Shown here piece after piece: positions 37,530-48,849 of a stretch of DNA of 64,000 nucleotides. Both the position numbers and the translations under genes were made by a program. Positions within the stretch are counted from its first letter, which is position 1. Each line of letters starts with the position of its first letter. Below the pieces are notes generated by a model. It ran no database searches and was not told the origin of the DNA. It saw only the letters and a program-made list of their open reading frames with translations. The stretch covers positions 2,136,341-2,200,340 of the forward strand of contig JAKSZT010020895.1 in assembly GCA_026826555.1 (NCBI GenBank), given 5' to 3'. The DNA is from Tolypeutes matacus. Taxonomy: Eukaryota; Chordata; Mammalia; Cingulata; Chlamyphoridae.

Positions 37530-38431
37530 CTTGTTTTTTCCTTTCAACTTGTAGAACTTCCTTTAGTATTTCTTGAAGTGCAGGTTTCTTATTGACATAC
37601 TCTCTTATTTTCAGTTTATCTGTGAATATTTTGTACTCTCCATCATTTTTGAGTGACAGTTTTACTGGATAGAGAATTCATGGCTGGAAGTTTCTATCTT
37701 TTAATACTTTGACTATGTCATACCACTGTCTTCTTTCCTCCATATTTTCAGATGAGAAATCAGCACTTAATCTTATTGTGCTTCCCTCCTATATGATGGT
37801 TCTCTTTTCTCCTTCTGCCCTGAGTATTTTATCTTTGTCTTGAGCATTGGACATTTTGACAAGTATTTGGCTTGGAGTTGGCCTGTTGGAATTTATACTG
37901 TTTGGGGTGTTTTGTGCTTCCTGGATCTGAACATCCATCTCTCTCAATAGGGTTGGGAAGTTTTCAGCCATTATTTCCTTCAACACACTTTCTGTTCCTT
38001 TTCCCCTCTTTTCTCCTTCTAGGATGCCCATAATGTGTATGTTTGTGCATTTTGTGTTTTCAATTAAATCCCTGAGCCTCTGCTGGAATTTTTTCTATTT
38101 TTTTGTCTATCTCTTCTACTATCTGTTTGATTTCATGTGTATTGTCTTCCACATCACTAATTCCTTTTTCTGCCTGTTCAAATTTGCTCTTATGTGAATC
38201 CAGTGTCTTTTTGATTTCTTGGATTGTGCCATTGATCACCATCATATCCATTATCTTTTTGCGTATGTTTACAATTTCTTCAGTATTTTCTCCCAGTGTC
38301 TTCTTTATATCCTTAATCTCTTCCTTCACTTCATTAATTTGGTCCATGATATTTGTTTGGAAATCTTTGATTAGTTGTTCAATGCTCTGTATCTCTTCCT
38401 GGTTTTGAGTTTCTTCATTGGACTGGTCCAT
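37530..38431 (-). pseudogene. LINE-1 ORF1, nearly complete, frameshifted
   Basis: L1 RNA-binding chaperone. The N-terminal frame (38431-38060) starts MDQSNEETQNQEEIQ and has long heptad-like stretches (KEEIKDIKKTLGENTEEI), the coiled coil that forms the trimer. After a frameshift near 38045 the RRM/C-terminal part follows (38031-37789), with EIMAENFPTLLREMDVQIQE. Broken frames make it non-functional, but it is better kept than the ORF1 of the older L1. Confidence 0.85.
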
Positions 38432-40308
38432 GTCTTCCTGTTTCTCAGTGTGCTTTGTAATTTTTTTGTTGCCCTCTCATCATCATTTTATCTGGATGGG
38501 TTTATTCATTGATTAGCTTCTCTCCTTGCTCTAGAGTTTTATTTAGCTGGTGGTTTTGTATGTGTGTGTTAAGTTTTCTCTTTGACACTTTTTCTTCTTA
38601 TTTTATTTCCTTTCTTCTTTCTATGTTACCTTCAAGGAAAAAGATTAGAGCCAGAGGAATTGAAAGATGTGAGAATGGAAGAAGGATAATAGTAATATTG
38701 ATACAAGTTAGAAGAGGGCCAAATAAGCCTCAGTGAAATGAATATTTAACTCATGTAGGCAGTGTAGAGTAATAGGAAAAAAAAGTGGAGTTCCTACAAT
38801 GGACTGGGAAACCAAATAGAGGAATATATATGTGTGTGTGTATAAATATAATGATTTAGAAGGCTAGACTGATGAGGAGGGAACAAAAGTGTAAAGAAAG
38901 GTTTGAAAGGAAAAAGTTAATATTAAAAAAAAGAGAAGAAAAAAGAATAGATAGAATAGAAATTTACACCCTTAAGTTGTGGGCTAATGAGAAATGTGGT
39001 ATAAAAGAACCCCAACAGAAAGCAGAAGGCAGAAAGATGAAGGAAGTATAAGAGATAGCTTGGGATACAAAATCAATATATAAAGAGAATGGGAAATCAC
39101 TGAAGAAGAAGCAGAGCAAAGAAGAGACAAGCTAGCAGCACCTACTTTTTAAAAAAATGAAAGGAAAAATAAATGGGGGAGGAAAGAGGAAAGAAAAACA
39201 AGAGAAAAGAAATAAACGGGGAAAAACCAAACAACCACACAACAAGCAGTCAAACAAAGCTAAGGAGGAAAAATGTTTCTTCTAGGGTCCTTGTGGAACC
39301 TCTTAGCTTGCTTGTGTTTATCAATCAATTTCCCTGAAGGGTTCTATTTGCAGGTTTTGAGGCGTATTTTAGCTATTAAACTAAATTAAAAAGAGGAAAT
39401 CATTTTCCATTTTTTAAAGTCACTGTCTTCTATTTTCTTTTTCCTTTGGCAAATACAGGACCAAAAGAAGTCCTCTTCTAGACCACACCCTTCACCTAGG
39501 GGACCCTAACTAGGCTCGTAGAAATTAATCAAGCACTTCCCACTTCCTTGCCTTCCCTAGGGGAGCTGAAGTTCTGATGCTTGTCAGTTCAGAGCAATAA
39601 AATTGGCTGGCTCCACCCCTTCTGGAGCCAAGCCTCAGTGTCACCGGGCTGATGGGTAAATCAGTCTTCCTCAGTAGATTCACGTCTCCCCTCAGCCTGG
39701 TGCTGCTTCAAGCCAGGTTATCTGCTCCCCAAATTATGAGGGGGTCCAGGCAGCCAAATCCACAGAAGGGAAACCTCTCTCCACCTTCTGTAAGAACCCT
39801 CCCTCTCTCAGAATATGCTCCCTTTCACTGGCTTGGCGGGGCTTGGGGCTTATCCTGGGCAGATATGTAACTCAACTTCCTCAGCAGTTTTGCTCCTTCC
39901 CTCTGCCTGGTGTTGATTCAATCCAGCTATTTTGTTTGCCCAGCTGCAAGGGGTTCCAAGCAGCCAAATCCACAGAAAGGAAACCCTTCTCACCCCTTTG
40001 CCAGAACCTTTCTCCTTTCTGAGAATGCGCCCTCTCACTGGATTGCCAGGCAGGAGTCACAGTTCAAACCAGCCTTTTTCTCTGAGGGTGGGGCTTAGCC
40101 ATCTGTGTTAACCACCACAGGCAGACTTAAAGCTCATGAATCTCTACCAATCAGTCCACGCCATCAATCTGCCTGCAGATAGATGTCCCAAGCATCTCGC
40201 TACATGAACCCACAGCACAGAATCCCGGGCAAGACCCTGTCCACAATCCACCATCCTCAGTGAGCTAGTCAGCAAGTGCCCTACTACACTGACACTATCT
40301 TGCCTCTA
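38432..40308 (-). promoter_or_regulatory. 5' UTR of the younger LINE-1, with tandem units
   Basis: About 1.9 kb upstream of ORF1 on the minus strand, the region expected to hold the internal RNA polymerase II promoter. The outer part is GC-richer and contains two related units of about 210 bp (39658-39868 and 39869-40095), both with CAGCCAAATCCACAGAARGG and a Pu/Py-rich AACC segment. The inner part (38640-39250) is A-rich on the plus strand. Confidence 0.7.
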
Positions 40309-40320
40309 TCTATCTTTTTT

Positions 40321-40478
40321 ATCTCTCTGTTCTAGTATATATCTGATTTCATATGTATTCTCTTCAATGTCACTAATTCTTTCCTCTGCCTGTTCAAGTC
40401 TTCCGTTATAAGCTTTCATTGTATTTTTTATTTCTTGCATTGTGCCATTTCTCACCATCAGATTGATTGTCTTTTAAT
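40321..40478 (-). pseudogene. N-terminal ORF1 part of the older LINE-1
   Basis: Continues the older L1 across the 12-bp duplication. The text parallels 38100-38250 of the younger ORF1 (for example CTGATTTCATATGTATTCTC versus TTTGATTTCATGTGTATTGTC). It ends near 40478, where a plus-strand L1 begins. Confidence 0.75.
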
Positions 40479-41849
40479 ATAGAAGAAGGGATCCAGAGAG
40501 TGATCCACTGGGCTTTCAGGCACACAGGTAGCACATTGTGACCGGGAATTTACAGACTGAGATTTTTTGTTTTGTTTTTTTTTCATCTATTTTTATTTTT
40601 AATTATTTTTCATTCTATTTTTTAGCCTTTATTTTGTTCACTAAAACTGGATGCCTTACCTGTGGATGGCAGGCTGCAGGATCATTGAATGATGAGAATC
40701 AGCAGCCTGAGATGGTTCCTAGGGGCCCAAGAAAGAGGCCTGTTTTTCCTGGGTTGTTTTATGTTTGTTAGTGTGTTGTTTTTTTCTCTTTCTTATTTCT
40801 TTTGTTTCTTTTATTTATTTATTTATTTTTTAGTTTCTTTATTTCTTTTCTTTCTTTCATTTTTCCTCTTCCTTTATTTTCTTTCATGCCACCTTTTCTT
40901 GTTTGGTCTTCATTATTTTTTTCCTTTTTTCTTCCCTATTCATCTTTCTGGTCTTTTATTTTCTAATTTTTTCTTGTTTTTCTTTTAACCAACTTTTTTT
41001 ATTTGTTTCTTTGTATTTTTTATGATTTTTTCATTCACTACATATTTATTTTCCTGGCTCTTTTATGGTCCCTTTTTAAATCTTTTTTATTATTATTATT
41101 ATTTTTCTTTTTCTCATCTTCTCTCATTTCATTTTTATTATCTTAATATTTTTGAAGGGAGCACAGACAAGTACAAAGACATAGAATAAGTGTAACGAAG
41201 TGTTAAAGAAGACTCTTAACATAAAACAAAATGACATAAAACTGTATACTAGAAATAGAAGCTAATCAACTAAATAAGCACATGAAGATAAACAGATGTC
41301 TAGACACCAGCAACAAATTACAAGCCATTCTAAGAAACATGAAGTCATGGCCCAGTCTAATGAGCAAACAGAAAAAGCAGCAGGAGATGTAGAACATGGA
41401 ATACCTATTCAATGATGTCTAAACAAATATCATGGATGAGTTTAATGAAGTAAAGGAAGAGGTGAAGGATATTAACCAGTCACTGGGGCAGCATAGAGAG
41501 TACATTATAAACATACATAAAATTATAATGATGTGATGAAAAGCAAAATCAAATAATTAGAATTATCTTGGAAGTACATAGAGCTGATTTGAAAAAGAAG
41601 AGGAAATAATTAGTGATGTTGGAGAAAGAAAATCTGAAATCACATAGATAGTAGGAAAGAAAAATAAAAAATGGGAAAAAATTAAGCAGAGACTCATAGA
41701 ATTGTATAACAACATGCAACACACAAACGTATGAATTATAGCCACCCCAGAGGGAGATCAGAAATGGAAGGGGACAGGGCAATGATGGAGAAAATAGTGA
41801 GAGAAATTTCCAACTCTTTTGAAGGACATGGAAAAGTGAAGTGGAGAAA

Positions 41850-44800
41850 TATATGTCTGCACAATTATAGTGGGGCACTTAATACACTGTTATCACCATT
41901 AGATAGAACATGTTTAAAGAGATTCAATTAAGAAACCAAGACTTTGAATAATATGTTAGATGAGCTATACCTAACAGACATATACAGAATATTACACCAA
42001 AATACAGTGGGATATATATTCTTTTCAAATGTACATGGTACATTCTCCAAGATAGACCACAAGCTAGGGCACAGAACAAATCTCAACAGATTCAGAAAGC
42101 TTGAAATTATGTTAATAATGTCTCTGAACATAATGGAATGAAGCTGGAAACAAATAAGGAGCAGAGATGAGAATATGCACACATATATGGAAGTTAAATA
42201 ACACACTCTTAGACAATCAATGGGTCAAGGAGGAAATTATAAAAGAGATCAGTATCTTCTTTGAAATGAATGACAAGGAGAAGGTAGCATATCAAAACTT
42301 TAAGGAAAGCAGTTAAGACAGTGCTAAGAGAGAAATTTATTGCCCAAATGCCTATATTAAAAAAAGAGGAAAGAGCTATAATCAAACAGTAATTTCACAA
42401 ATGGAGGAACTAGAAAAGAACAATAAACAAATTCCAAAGCAAGCAGAGGAAATGAATAACAAATATTAGAGCAGAATTAAATGAAAATTAGAATAAAAAA
42501 GAACACTAGAAAAAAATAACAAAAATGAAAACACAAATTTTGAGAAAAATAATAAAATTGACAAACTCTTAGGTCTACTAAAAATTTAAAAGAAAGAAGA
42601 TGCAAATGAATAAAATAAAAAAACACAAAAGTGGATATCACCACTGTTGCCATGGAAGTAAATTGTATCATAGGACACTTTGAAAGTTTTTATGCCACAA
42701 GAAGGATAATTTAGATGAAGTGGACAAATTTCTAGAATCACACAAGAACCTACATTGAGAAAAGAAGAAAGAGAACAAATCAAAAGGCCAATCACATGTA
42801 GGGATATTGAATTAGTCATTAAACTCTCCCAAACATGAAAAGCCCAGGACCAGATGGCTTCATAGTTGAATTCTACCAATCATTCTAGAAAGAACTAACA
42901 GATACTTACCTGGCAGGGACAATACCATGATCATGAAGATGGTTTTCCCAGGGCGAGGCTTATCCATTGCACTCCGGATGTGCTGACCCCTGCAATTTCC
43001 CCAAATGTGGGAAACATGACTACATAATTTGTGGTAGGGGGGGACTGCATTCATGCAGAACTAACTGAAATCCTGCTCAAAATCTTCCAAAAATAGAAAT
43101 GGAAGAAATTAGCAAACTCATTTTCTAATGGCAACATCACCTTAATACCAAAGCCACATAAAGTTGCTACAAGAAAAGTAAACTATTGAGCAATCTCTCT
43201 AATGAATTTAGATTCAAAAATCCTCAAAAAAAAAAATACTTGCTAATCATATACCATGATTAAAGGGGTTTCATCCCAATTATGTAAGCATGGCCCAACA
43301 TAAGTAAATCAAGCAATGTAATACACCACATCAAAGCATCAAAATAAAAACTATTATCCTCTTCACTGATGCAGAAAATGCACTTAAGATACAGCATCTT
43401 TCTTGACAGACACACTTCAAAAGATAAGCAACAGGAAGCACCTTCAAAATGATAAATGGTATGTATGAAAAACCCACAGCTAGCATCATCCTCAATGGTG
43501 AAAATTTAAAGGCTTTCTCTCTAAGATCTGGAACAAGACAAGGAGCTGCAACACCTACTCTCCAGTTAATTGGACTCACCTAAGATAACTAACAAGGAGA
43601 TGATGATAGACAACACCCATTCCAAGGAACAGAACCTGCAATTGAAAGCAAGATAGTCACATCCATCTGCACCATGGGATCTAATCCCCTTATCAGTTAG
43701 AGGCAGAGTGGATATCACCATCCCAGAATCCTCAGGATCGTGGAATGAATGCTGGATTAGAGTAGACTTACAGTTATTTTACTATAGATGTATTGTGATT
43801 CTAACAATGGAAGAACTTTTATCATTGATGTGGAGGCAGTGGCCTCCAAAGGATTGTAAAGGAGGGAGAGGGAAAACATGTGTAATATTAGGGTTTTTAA
43901 TGATATTGGAATAGTTCTGAGTGACATTGCAATGATGGATACAGGGCATTATATATTTTGTTATAACTTACAAAATTGTGTGGGATAGAGGGTAAACTAT
44001 AAGGTAAACTATAATCCAAGGTTTACAGGCAATGCTCCAACATGTATTCCTCAATTATAACAAATGTAACACTAAAGAAGGATGTTGTTAATGTGGAAAA
44101 GTGTGGGATGGCCTAGGGAGTAGATCAAAAGATAATCCCCTATTTTTTTTTAATGTAACAGTTATGAATTTCTAAAGGATTTAAAAAATAAAAAAGTAAA
44201 AAACAAAACAAAGGAAACACTGTATTGGAAATACTTGCTCAAGCACTTAGGCAAGAAAAAGCAAAAAAAGGCATTCAAATAGGAAAAGAATAAGTACAAC
44301 TTTCATTATTTGCAGATGACATAATCCTATATGTAGAAAGCCCCCAAAAACCTAAAACACAGTTTCTAGAGCTAATAAATGAGTTCAGTGAAATGGTGAG
44401 ATATAAGACCAACATGCAAAAATAAGTGTGTTTCTGTACATTAATAAGGAGTAATCAGGTGGAAAGCAAGAAAAAAATCCATTTAAAATAGCTACTAAAA
44501 GAATCAAATACATGAGCAAACTTATCTAAGGCTGTAAAGGATTTTTCCACAGAAAGCTGCACAACACTGTTAAAGGAAATCAAAGCTTTCCTAAATAAAG
44601 GGAAAACAGTATATGTTCATTGATTGGAAAACTAAATATCATTATGATTTCTACCATACCCAAATTATTTTACAGATTTCATGTAATCCCAATAAAAATT
44701 GGAACAGTATTTTTTACTGAATAGGAAAAACCAAATATGTCATTAATTTGGAAGGGCAAGTACCTTGAATAGCCAAAAGCATATTGAAAAAGAGTAATGA

Positions 44801-45745
44801 AACTGGATGAATTAGGCAACAGATTTAAAGCATAATACAAATCTACATTGTTCAAAACTGCATGATATTGGCACAAGGATAGCCTTACTGATCAATGGAA
44901 TTGAACTCAGTGTTCTGATATAGACCTGAGCATATATGACCAACTTTATTCAACAGGACCAACAAGTTGACTCAACTGGGAAAGAATAGCCTCTTCAAAA
45001 AATAGTGCTGGGCCATCTCACACCTTATAAAAAAAATCAACTCAAGATGGATCAAAGATCTAAATATAAGTGCCAAGACCATAAAGACCTTGGAAGATAA
45101 TGTAAGGAAGCATTTACAGGACCTTGTAATAGGAAATGGTTTCATGAACTTCACAAACCATGAGCAGAAAAAGAAAAATTAGATAAATGGGATCTCCTCA
45201 AAATTAAATACTTCTGCACCTCAAAGGACATTATCAAGAAAGGAAAAAGGCAGCCTACCCAATGGGAGAACATATTTGGTAAGCATATATCTGATAGGAG
45301 CCTAATAGCCTGCATATATAAAGAAATCCTACACCTCAAAAATAAAAAGACAAACAACCCTTTTAAGAAATGGACAAGCAGCCTGAAATGACACTCCTCC
45401 TAAGAAATAAAAATGATTAAAAAGCACATGAAAAGATGCTCAACATCGCTAGCTATTAGGAAAATGCAAAACAAAACTACAATGAGATACCATCTTACAC
45501 CCATTAGAATGGCAGCTATTTAAAAAAAAAAAAAACAAAAAAAAACATCAGACTATAAGTGTTGGAGAAGATGCAGAGGAATGGGAACCCTTATCCACTG
45601 CCAGGGAATGTAAAATTGTCCAGCCATTGTGGAGGACCGTCTGGCAGTTCTTCAAAAAACTAATTATAGAATTGCCATATAATCCAGCATTACCATTGCG
45701 GGGTATATACCCAGAAGAATTGAAAACAGATATGAATTTATATGC
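41850..45745 (+). pseudogene. Decayed LINE-1 ORF2
   Basis: Endonuclease text LNTLLSPLDRT and IYRILHQNTVGYIFFSNVHG at 41870-42060, then the RT domain with FADD at 44309-44320 (TTTGCAGATGAC) followed by IILYVES. The C-terminal part at 45400-45740 has [17 protein letters not shown] and ends at PEELKTDM. Many stops and frameshifts. The reading is interrupted by the inserted L1 3' UTR (43546-44215). Confidence 0.85.
43546..44215 (+). mobile_element. LINE-1 3' UTR inserted in ORF2
   Basis: Text matches the distal L1 3' UTR (TGGATATCACCATCCCAGAA, TGATTCTAACAATGGAAGAA, GGGCATTATATATTTTG) and ends in an A-rich tail. ORF2 text resumes at about 44220 (TGTATTGGAAATACTTGCTC). No clean target duplication was found; a few tens of ORF2 bases appear to be missing at the junction. 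Confidence 0.75.
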
Positions 45746-45890
45746 TGTGTTTGTCTTAGGGAAAGGCCACATTTGACCAACAATCAGGCTCCTAGGAATA
45801 CCTTTCCTTTCAGAATCCAGTTTCTTCAACCTTCTCCAAACTTCAGGACCCAACTATCATGAAATATCTTCTAGATGGCCATCAATGAGT
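45746..45890 (-). mobile_element. Short antisense LINE-1 3' UTR piece
   Basis: Begins TATATGCTGTGTTTGTCTTA and continues GGCCACATTTGACCAACAA, the antisense 3' UTR landmark seen at 35840-35890 and 49998-50045. The later part is not recognised. It may be an inversion arm of the preceding L1. Confidence 0.5.
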
Positions 45891-47479
45891 GCCTGGTGAC
45901 ACAGAAAAATTTCTTCTTTTTTCTCTTAAGTTTTTATTCATGGCTTTAAAATAATATTACTTATTTTTACTTATGATGGAATGATTTATATGCTTGATTT
46001 ATCTTCCTTCCTGGAATAAGAAATTTGGAAAATTATGTGTTTTCAGGATTTTATTGTCCATATTTCCAAACTCAATATTTTGTGCAATGCAGATGTTCAA
46101 CAAATGTTTTTATATTGTGCAGTCTCTATTATCTCTTAAAACATAATAACATTTATCTGCATTTTATATTACTATGTTGATTATGAAACAGAATTACACT
46201 ATTAATTTAATGGGGCCTTCTATCTATTGTGTATAGTATGTAGAAAAAACTAATATAGTCCCAACTTATAATGTTGGGAGAAAAGTAACAGAGATATATT
46301 TTAAATAAATTAATAAATTAGCTCTCTACTTGGTACCAAGGATAATGTACATTGCACTGAATCACTGCCATGTAAGACACTGGGACTCAGACACTCATGA
46401 AAATGATCACCTCAAGCAATGAAATTTTTGCATTAATCCTTGGTATTTAGGATACTCAATTAGAGGCTTTACATTGTTCATATTCTCCCAATATTGATGT
46501 ATGTATTTATGTGTATGAACACATACCCATGTTTTTTTCCCCATGGGAGGGAACAGCACCTTTCAACAGTTTCTCAGAAGGATCTGCAACACAAAAATGG
46601 GCTATGCTGTTCTGGAGACAAATCAGCACCAATAACATAGCACATGTTCTAATAACTACTGTGCTTTCCTCAACTCTTCAATCAACATTGGCCAACTTAA
46701 GAATGGCTAAATTTGTCAAAGCAACATAAATATACAGGGATTATTTTGGTGTTTGGTGAACAAAGTAGAGCTGAAAGCAAAGTAGACAGGAGAAGGTGGA
46801 GAATAGATGGTGGTGTGATACAAACTGTGAGGAGAACCCATCAGTGCTTAAAAACGTGCACTTTTCCCCCCAGAGGCTACAGTGATAAGCATGCTGTTAC
46901 TTAAGGACTCCTTTAAATTGACATCATATTCAGTTATATCGGACTCCTATCATTATGATAATCCCTACACTCATTTTGGGAAAACTATACACTTTGGGAA
47001 GAGTCTAAACATTTTAGGAAGGTTAACAGATTGTTCCAACTATGCATAGTGTTAATTTTTCTTTGCTCTACCATTTCAACGAACTGTAATAAACCTTAAG
47101 ACATGAAATGAAGGAATCATTTTATGACCATACAGCAGTGACAAATTTTTACATACCATGTGCTAATGAAATAATGAATCCAAAAGATTAATTTTCTTCA
47201 AAGCTTATATTTCAATCTATTTATTACTTATATTAACAGCTAGCCTATAAAAACTTTGAGTTCTACATTTTTTCTATTCTTTTTTCAAAGGATGTAGAAC
47301 AGTAGAGTCACATGATGGATGCAAGTTTATTGGAATATTATGTTTGATTATTCTTCAATGATCTCTCCCTGAGCTCATAAGATGGAAATAAGCTATTGCT
47401 TACCTGTTAAAATAATGCCTAAATTAGTGTCAACTCTGTACATTTCTTTTTGAAAGCAGCCTGTTCATAGAATACTATA
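45891..47479. other. Intergenic DNA, nothing recognised
   Basis: AT-rich DNA with no recognised gene, RNA or repeat. Confidence 0.45.
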
Positions 47480-47494
47480 AAAACTTCCTCTCTA

Positions 47495-48109
47495 AGCCCT
47501 CTCTCACTAGGAGGTGGAGTGGACATCACCATCCCAGTCCCCTCAGGATTAGGGGAAGAACTATGGACTAGAGTGGACTTGATGGTATTCTGTTGTACAC
47601 ATATGGTGATTCTAGCAATGGAAGAAATTATAACAATGAGGTGGAGCCAGAGGCCACTTGACACTTTTGGGGCAGGGAGGGGACAAGCAGTTGAAATACA
47701 GGGGCTTTTTTGGGATTTGGAGGTTGTCCTGAGTACCATTGTGGCAACGGCTGCAGGCCATTTTAAATCAGCACACACCACTCAGAACTGTGTAGGAGAG
47801 AGTGTGGTCTACGGTGTTAACTGTGGTCTATGGTTGGTGGCAAGGCCCCAGGATGTGTAAGTCCATTGAGGGTGGTGGGCCACACTTGTGGGAGATGTTT
47901 GTGTGGGATGTGGTGGGAGGTGTGGGAGGTGGGCAACATGGGAATCCCAGTGGGTTCCGTGTAATATTTTGGGTAATCTAAGCACCTCTTAAAAAAATAT
48001 ATATATAAATAACATTTTTGTAAGCAAATGCATATATATTTATATATAATTTTGCAAATGTTGGTATGTATTTTGAAAATTTTGATTTTTACCCACAATA
48101 AAAAATAAA

Positions 48110-48160
<51 letters not shown>
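47495..48160 (+). mobile_element. 5'-truncated LINE-1 3' UTR with target duplication
   Basis: Starts GCCCTCTCTCACTAGGAGG and ends with ACCCACAATAAAAA plus an (AAAT)n tail at about 48105-48160. The 15-bp duplication AAAACTTCCTCTCTA lies at 47480-47494 and 48161-48175. The 3' 300 bp closely match 5675-5964. Confidence 0.92.
48105..48160 (+). repeat. (AAAT)n microsatellite in an L1 tail
   Basis: About a dozen AAAT units grown from the poly(A) tail of the L1 at 47495. Confidence 0.9.
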
Positions 48161-48162
<2 letters not shown>

Positions 48163-48175
48163 AACTTCCTCTCTA

Positions 48176-48849
48176 TAGTCTACAGGGAATATTTTATGAC
48201 ATAAGGATGCCTATTGGTATACTAGAGAGTAAGATTTATAAATCTTTTCCTTCAAATTATAATAAAAACCATGTCAGAGAACAGGTAGAAGAAAAAGGAG
48301 TTCATTTATAAAAGAGGAAACATATCACCAACAGAAAACTCCAAACACACCCCATGCCCTAAGTTGCCCTTCCCTCCATTAGGAGACAGACTTTTCTGGC
48401 ACTTTTAATTTATTTCTAAGGTACAATACAGAGAAGGCTGCCTTTGTGTCATGCAGCTAAAGGTTCCATGCTAAGGGCTCCCTATATCTCCCACTAAGGA
48501 ACCACAAATTTATAGCAAGGGGACTGAGGATTAATATGTATACAAAACATTGTTTGAAAACTAAATAGATATTTAATATTTTTAAAAATCCCTTTGTTTC
48601 ACTATATCATGTTAGTGAAAGGCACTTATTAAAGCATGCATTTATGTTAAAGTTGATATAGAAAGTTCAATAAGTATTTGCTTGGATTATATGTTAGGCT
48701 TTGGGTTTATCACATTATGTAAGTTACATTTTTTTTTTAATTCACATAATGATTCCATGAGGTAGGCATTAACAATGACATTTTATAGGAGAACAATCAG
48801 AAATACACAGAAATTAAGCAGCTTACCCAGGACACATTTTTTTAAAATT
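48176..48849. other. Intergenic DNA
   Basis: No recognised feature between two L1 insertions. Confidence 0.45.

Larger units (their letters stand above)
29999..40308 (-). mobile_element. Younger LINE-1, minus strand, with ORF2 deletion and provirus insertion
   Basis: Flanked by a 12-bp duplication TCTATCTTTTTT (29987-29998 and 40309-40320). On the plus strand the element starts with the complement of its tail (GTTTGTTTGTTT) and runs back through 3' UTR (29999-30077, then 34685 to about 37135), the first part of ORF2 (about 37135-37400), ORF1 (about 37530-38431) and a 5' UTR of about 1.9 kb (38432-40308). The middle and end of ORF2 are missing. The provirus at 30078-34684 lies in the 3' UTR. 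Confidence 0.87.
40480..45745 (+). mobile_element. LINE-1, plus strand, damaged
   Basis: 5' UTR-like T-rich DNA (about 40480-41340), the ORF1 N-terminal part (about 41346-41840, with AQSNEQTEKAAGDVEHG-like text), then ORF2 from the endonuclease domain (about 41850) to the C-terminus (about 45745). ORF1 C-terminal and ORF2 N-terminal sequences are missing at about 41845. A separate L1 3' end is inserted at about 43546-44215. Confidence 0.8.

Noticed and set aside
38103..38408. Plus-strand 101-codon open frame over L1 ORF1
   Set aside because: It is the antisense shadow of the ORF1 coiled coil on the minus strand.
40538..40988. Overlapping plus-strand frames rich in Phe and Leu
   Set aside because: They arise from a T-rich L1 5' UTR-like stretch; the membrane-like look is a composition effect.
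47419..47860. Open frames of 113-120 codons on both strands
   Set aside because: They lie fully inside a 5'-truncated L1 3' UTR with a target duplication.
48105..48160. A CRISPR-like or satellite array
   Set aside because: It is a simple AAAT microsatellite grown from an L1 tail, and the host is a mammal.
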